Of a stretch of 64,000 nucleotides of DNA, positions 62,052 to 64,000 are shown one piece after another. The notes beneath the pieces are model-generated. The model did no database searches. It was not told the origin of the DNA and was given only the letters and a program-made list of their open reading frames with translations. Source of the DNA: Cryobacterium levicorallinum (GTDB lineage: Bacteria; Actinomycetota; Actinomycetes; Actinomycetales; Microbacteriaceae); contig NZ_SOFE01000014.1 in assembly GCF_004402405.1 (NCBI RefSeq), positions 1 to 64,000 of the forward strand. The letters are read 5' to 3'. The first letter of the stretch is position 1; each line of letters begins with the position of its first letter. The position numbers and the translations under genes are program-made.

Positions 62052-62599
62052 TAGTTCAGCCCCAGGTCCTCAAGGGAGATCGCGGCAAAATAGGGGTAAC
62101 CGGCGGCTTCGATCACTTCACGGGCACCGGTGTTGCGATCGACCACGACGGCGACGCCGGCGATCTCAGCGCCGATCTTGAGCAGGGCTTCGATGGCGGC
62201 GAGGGGCGACCCCCCGGTCGTCGAAGTGTCTTCGAGCACGATCACGCGCTTGCCGGCGAGTTCGGGGCCCTCGACCTGGCGGCCCCGTCCGTGGTCCTTC
62301 GGTTCCTTGCGCACGACGAACGCGTCGTAGCTCGCGCCGCGGGCCACGCCCTGGTGCATGACGGCGGCGGCGATCGGGTCAGCGCCCATGGTCATGCCGC
62401 CGACGGCGACGACGTCGGGAACGTCCTGAATCAGGTCGAGCATGACCTGCCCGATGAGCGGGGCGACCCGATGGTCAAGGCTCACCCGGCGCATGTCCAC
62501 GTAGTACGTGGCCTTCTTGCCGCTCGTGAGAACGAAGTCGCCGTGAAAAACGGCCTCGGCCGAGATGAAGTCGATGAGTTTCTGCCGCGTATCAGTCAC
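62051..62599 (-). CDS. pyrE: Orotate phosphoribosyltransferase
   Basis: 182 residues. Makes OMP from orotate and PRPP in pyrimidine synthesis. FHGDFVLTSGKKATYYVDMR, VGGMTMGADPIAAAV, FVVRKEPKDHG and the PRPP loop VIVLEDTSTTGGSP are present. TAAACT seven bases before the GTG (62607-62612) and no Shine-Dalgarno suggest a leaderless start; the longer frame is unlike the family. Followed by the coupled membrane-protein gene; no other pyr gene nearby. Confidence 0.95.
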   Translation of the reverse strand: MTDTRQKLIDFISAEAVFHGDFVLTSGKKATYYVDMRRVSLDHRVAPLIGQVMLDLIQDVPDVVAVGGMTMGADPIAAAVMHQGVARGASYDAFVVRKEPKDHGRGRQVEGPELAGKRVIVLEDTSTTGGSPLAAIEALLKIGAEIAGVAVVVDRNTGAREVIEAAGYPYFAAISLEDLGLN

Positions 62600-62823
62600 G
62601 CTCGCCAGTTTAGAGCATGGCTCACAGCCCCCAGGAGACAAGGCGGGGCGGGTTTCCTGCGGGGTTGCGAATTTTTGCTCGAGGAGCAGGTGACCCTGCC
62701 CCGCCGATCCCCATGAAGGAGTGCACAAACGCAGCCAGTGAGGACGCAGATGGCTCGGTTTCACAAACGGCCCTACGAGGGGCGGATGCGAGAGCGGGAA
62801 GTGAAGTGAAGAGGCGGTGGGAG
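62600..62823. other. Intergenic region between pyrE start and the small membrane gene
   Basis: 224 bases. Contains CGGGGCG / CGCCCCG-type dyad sequence around 62645-62705 but no gene. The pyrE -10 is at 62607-62612. Confidence 0.35.
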
Positions 62824-62943
62824 TTAGAAGGCGCGAACGAGATTGCGACGCTCGATCTGACGGTAGCCATCGCGGCGAACCTCAACGACGAGGGCGGCGA
62901 TGGAGACAACGGCAACGGACAGGAGTGAGATGAGGATGAACAC
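62824..62943 (-). CDS. 39-residue single-span membrane protein
   Basis: GTG at 62941-62943 preceded by AAAGG six bases away opens MFILISLLSVAVVSIAALVV followed by EVRRDGYRQIERRNLVRAF. One membrane helix with a basic tail containing DGYRQI, a pattern I recall in short Micrococcales proteins of unknown role. Too short for routine gene callers. It is divergent from a LysR gene, so it may be the regulated target. Confidence 0.6.
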   Translation of the reverse strand: MFILISLLSVAVVSIAALVVEVRRDGYRQIERRNLVRAF

Positions 62944-63075
62944 GAGGTGCCTTTCAGAGGAGATGGAGTGGCCCGGCACGGAGGCGACATTGCTCGTGTA
63001 TGACTCTTTTAGTAGAACACCAACAACCGTGCAGCACAATCGCTTTATGTTGCATGAACTGTTTAGGCTAACTAC

Positions 63076-63990
63076 ATGGACGTGCAACGACTCGAACTAC
63101 TCCGCGAACTCGCCGACCGCGGCAGCGTCACAGCGGTCGCCCTGGCCACCCACCGCACCCCCTCGGCGGTCTCCCAACAGCTCAAGGTGCTCGAACGCGA
63201 AGCCGGTCTGCCGCTCACCCAGCGTCAGGGTCGCGGCCTCGTGCTCACCGACGCCGGCCGTGCGCTCGCCCGCAGCGCAACGGATGTCGCGGTGTCACTC
63301 GCGAAGGCGACCGCCCTCTGGGACGAATTTCGGAACCTCGCCACCGGCGAAGTCAGCCTCGTCACCTTTCCCACCGCCGGCCAGATGCTGCTGCCCGGCG
63401 TGATCAAGCACCTGAGGCCCGGCCTCGTGCTCAATTGCGCCGACGAAGACCCCGAACTGAGCGACTTTCCCGCGTTCACAGCAGAGTACGACATCGTGCT
63501 GGCCCACTCGATGAGTGGGCAGCTTTCCTGGGCCGGCCGCGGCCTGAAAGTGGTGCCGCTGATGACCGAGCCGTTGGATGTGGGGCTGCCGGTGGGGCAT
63601 CCGCTTGAAGATCGCGCCTGGGTGCGTCCGAGCGACCTGATCGGCGAGACCTGGATCGGCGTGACCGACGGGTATCCGTTCGAGCGCATTCTGCACGCGA
63701 TCGAGCAGGAGGCGGGCGCGCGGCTGTCGATGTCGCAGCGGTTCGCCGACCTCGCCCTGATCGAATCGTTCGTGATCGCCGGGCTCGGCATCGCGCTGGT
63801 GCCGCGTTACACCTCCGGCGGCGGCCAGCCCGGCCGCCTCGTGCTGAAGCCCCTGCGCGGAATCGAATCCGAGCGCCAAATCGTGGCCCTCATGCGCCCC
63901 GACCGAGCCGAGCGCCTGGCCGTGCGCACCGTAATAGAAGCCCTGCAATCCGAGGCCGCGAGGGTGCAGCAGTCCCACACCGCCCACTAG
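63076..63990 (+). CDS. LysR family transcriptional regulator
   Basis: 304 residues. N-terminal helix-turn-helix (MDVQRLELLRELADRGSVTA, then TPSAVSQQLKVLEREAGLPL) and a type 2 periplasmic-binding-like effector domain (LVTFPTAGQMLLPGVIKHL; ESFVIAGLGIALVP). Effector unknown. TAGGCT at 63064-63069 is six bases before the ATG: leaderless. Divergent from the 39-residue membrane protein 132 bases away. Ends ten bases before the window edge. Confidence 0.88.
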   Translation: MDVQRLELLRELADRGSVTAVALATHRTPSAVSQQLKVLEREAGLPLTQRQGRGLVLTDAGRALARSATDVAVSLAKATALWDEFRNLATGEVSLVTFPTAGQMLLPGVIKHLRPGLVLNCADEDPELSDFPAFTAEYDIVLAHSMSGQLSWAGRGLKVVPLMTEPLDVGLPVGHPLEDRAWVRPSDLIGETWIGVTDGYPFERILHAIEQEAGARLSMSQRFADLALIESFVIAGLGIALVPRYTSGGGQPGRLVLKPLRGIESERQIVALMRPDRAERLAVRTVIEALQSEAARVQQSHTAH

Positions 63991-64000
63991 GCCGCCGAGA

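Noticed and set aside
1..64000. tRNA, rRNA, tmRNA or 4.5S RNA genes
   Set aside because: No cloverleaf with a T-loop GGTTCRA and CCA-side stem, and no rRNA-like block, was seen on either strand.

Overview
The window looks like chromosome from a high-GC actinobacterium of the family Microbacteriaceae (Cryobacterium/Salinibacterium/Leifsonia-like). Supporting signs are GTG and TTG starts, a DUF7882 protein, DUF3073, DUF3151, a cysteine-free L36 paralogue, short GGTCTCGACAAGCTCGACCA-type interspersed repeats, and many genes that appear to be transcribed without a leader. No rRNA, tRNA, CRISPR array, phage block or insertion sequence was seen. The genus is inference.

Layout. 1-2.5 kb: a gene-free start, an LtrA-type membrane protein with a possible coupled leader peptide, and a DUF7882 protein, both preceded by copies of one repeat. 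2.5-6.9 kb (minus): a phenylacetate sub-operon (thiolase, 3-hydroxyacyl-CoA dehydrogenase, PaaZ) behind a PaaR-like operator. 7-11.2 kb: a DEAD-box helicase with a long Tyr/Arg/Asn repeat tail, an acetyltransferase, and a divergent COG0523 GTPase / L36 pair that looks zinc-responsive. 11.3-18.9 kb: IclR regulator and hutH, a LytM (M23) peptidase, YczE-type protein, flavin-type split-barrel protein, M20 peptidase and CPBP-type protein. 18.9-23.4 kb: DUF4097-PadR operon, KimA-like permease, DUF3073.

23.5-47 kb holds most de novo purine genes in a broken-up cluster: purM-purF, purD, purC, purS-purQ and purL, with purA at 53-54 kb. The pieces are separated by a kynurenine operon (kynA, amidohydrolase, kynU) and by an 8-kb block between purQ and purL. 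That block carries a DMT transporter, DUF3817, a phosphonate-type alcohol dehydrogenase next to a frameshifted phosphonatase-like hydrolase, a 4-coumarate-CoA-ligase-like enzyme and a semialdehyde dehydrogenase. 47-50 kb: an AbiEi/DUF559 nuclease-like gene and an aldo-keto reductase are delimited by three near-identical 60-61-nt hairpins. 50-64 kb: SDR, chorismate mutase, DMT transporter, acetyltransferase, purA, TrmH methylase, MntH with MntR, a BspA-like surface protein between them, a HAD phosphatase, a membrane protein, pyrE, a 39-residue membrane peptide and a LysR regulator.

Most notable: (i) about eighteen genes have a TAnnnT hexamer 5-9 nt before the start and no Shine-Dalgarno, a leaderless signature; (ii) the hairpin family around the DUF559 gene; (iii) a kynurenine operon in which an amidohydrolase fills the formamidase slot; (iv) a pentanucleotide repeat that frameshifts the phosphonatase-like gene; (v) the zinc-type pair whose GTPase lacks CxCC; (vi) a possible leader peptide overlapping the LtrA start. 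I did not find a clear new multi-gene defence or mobile system.
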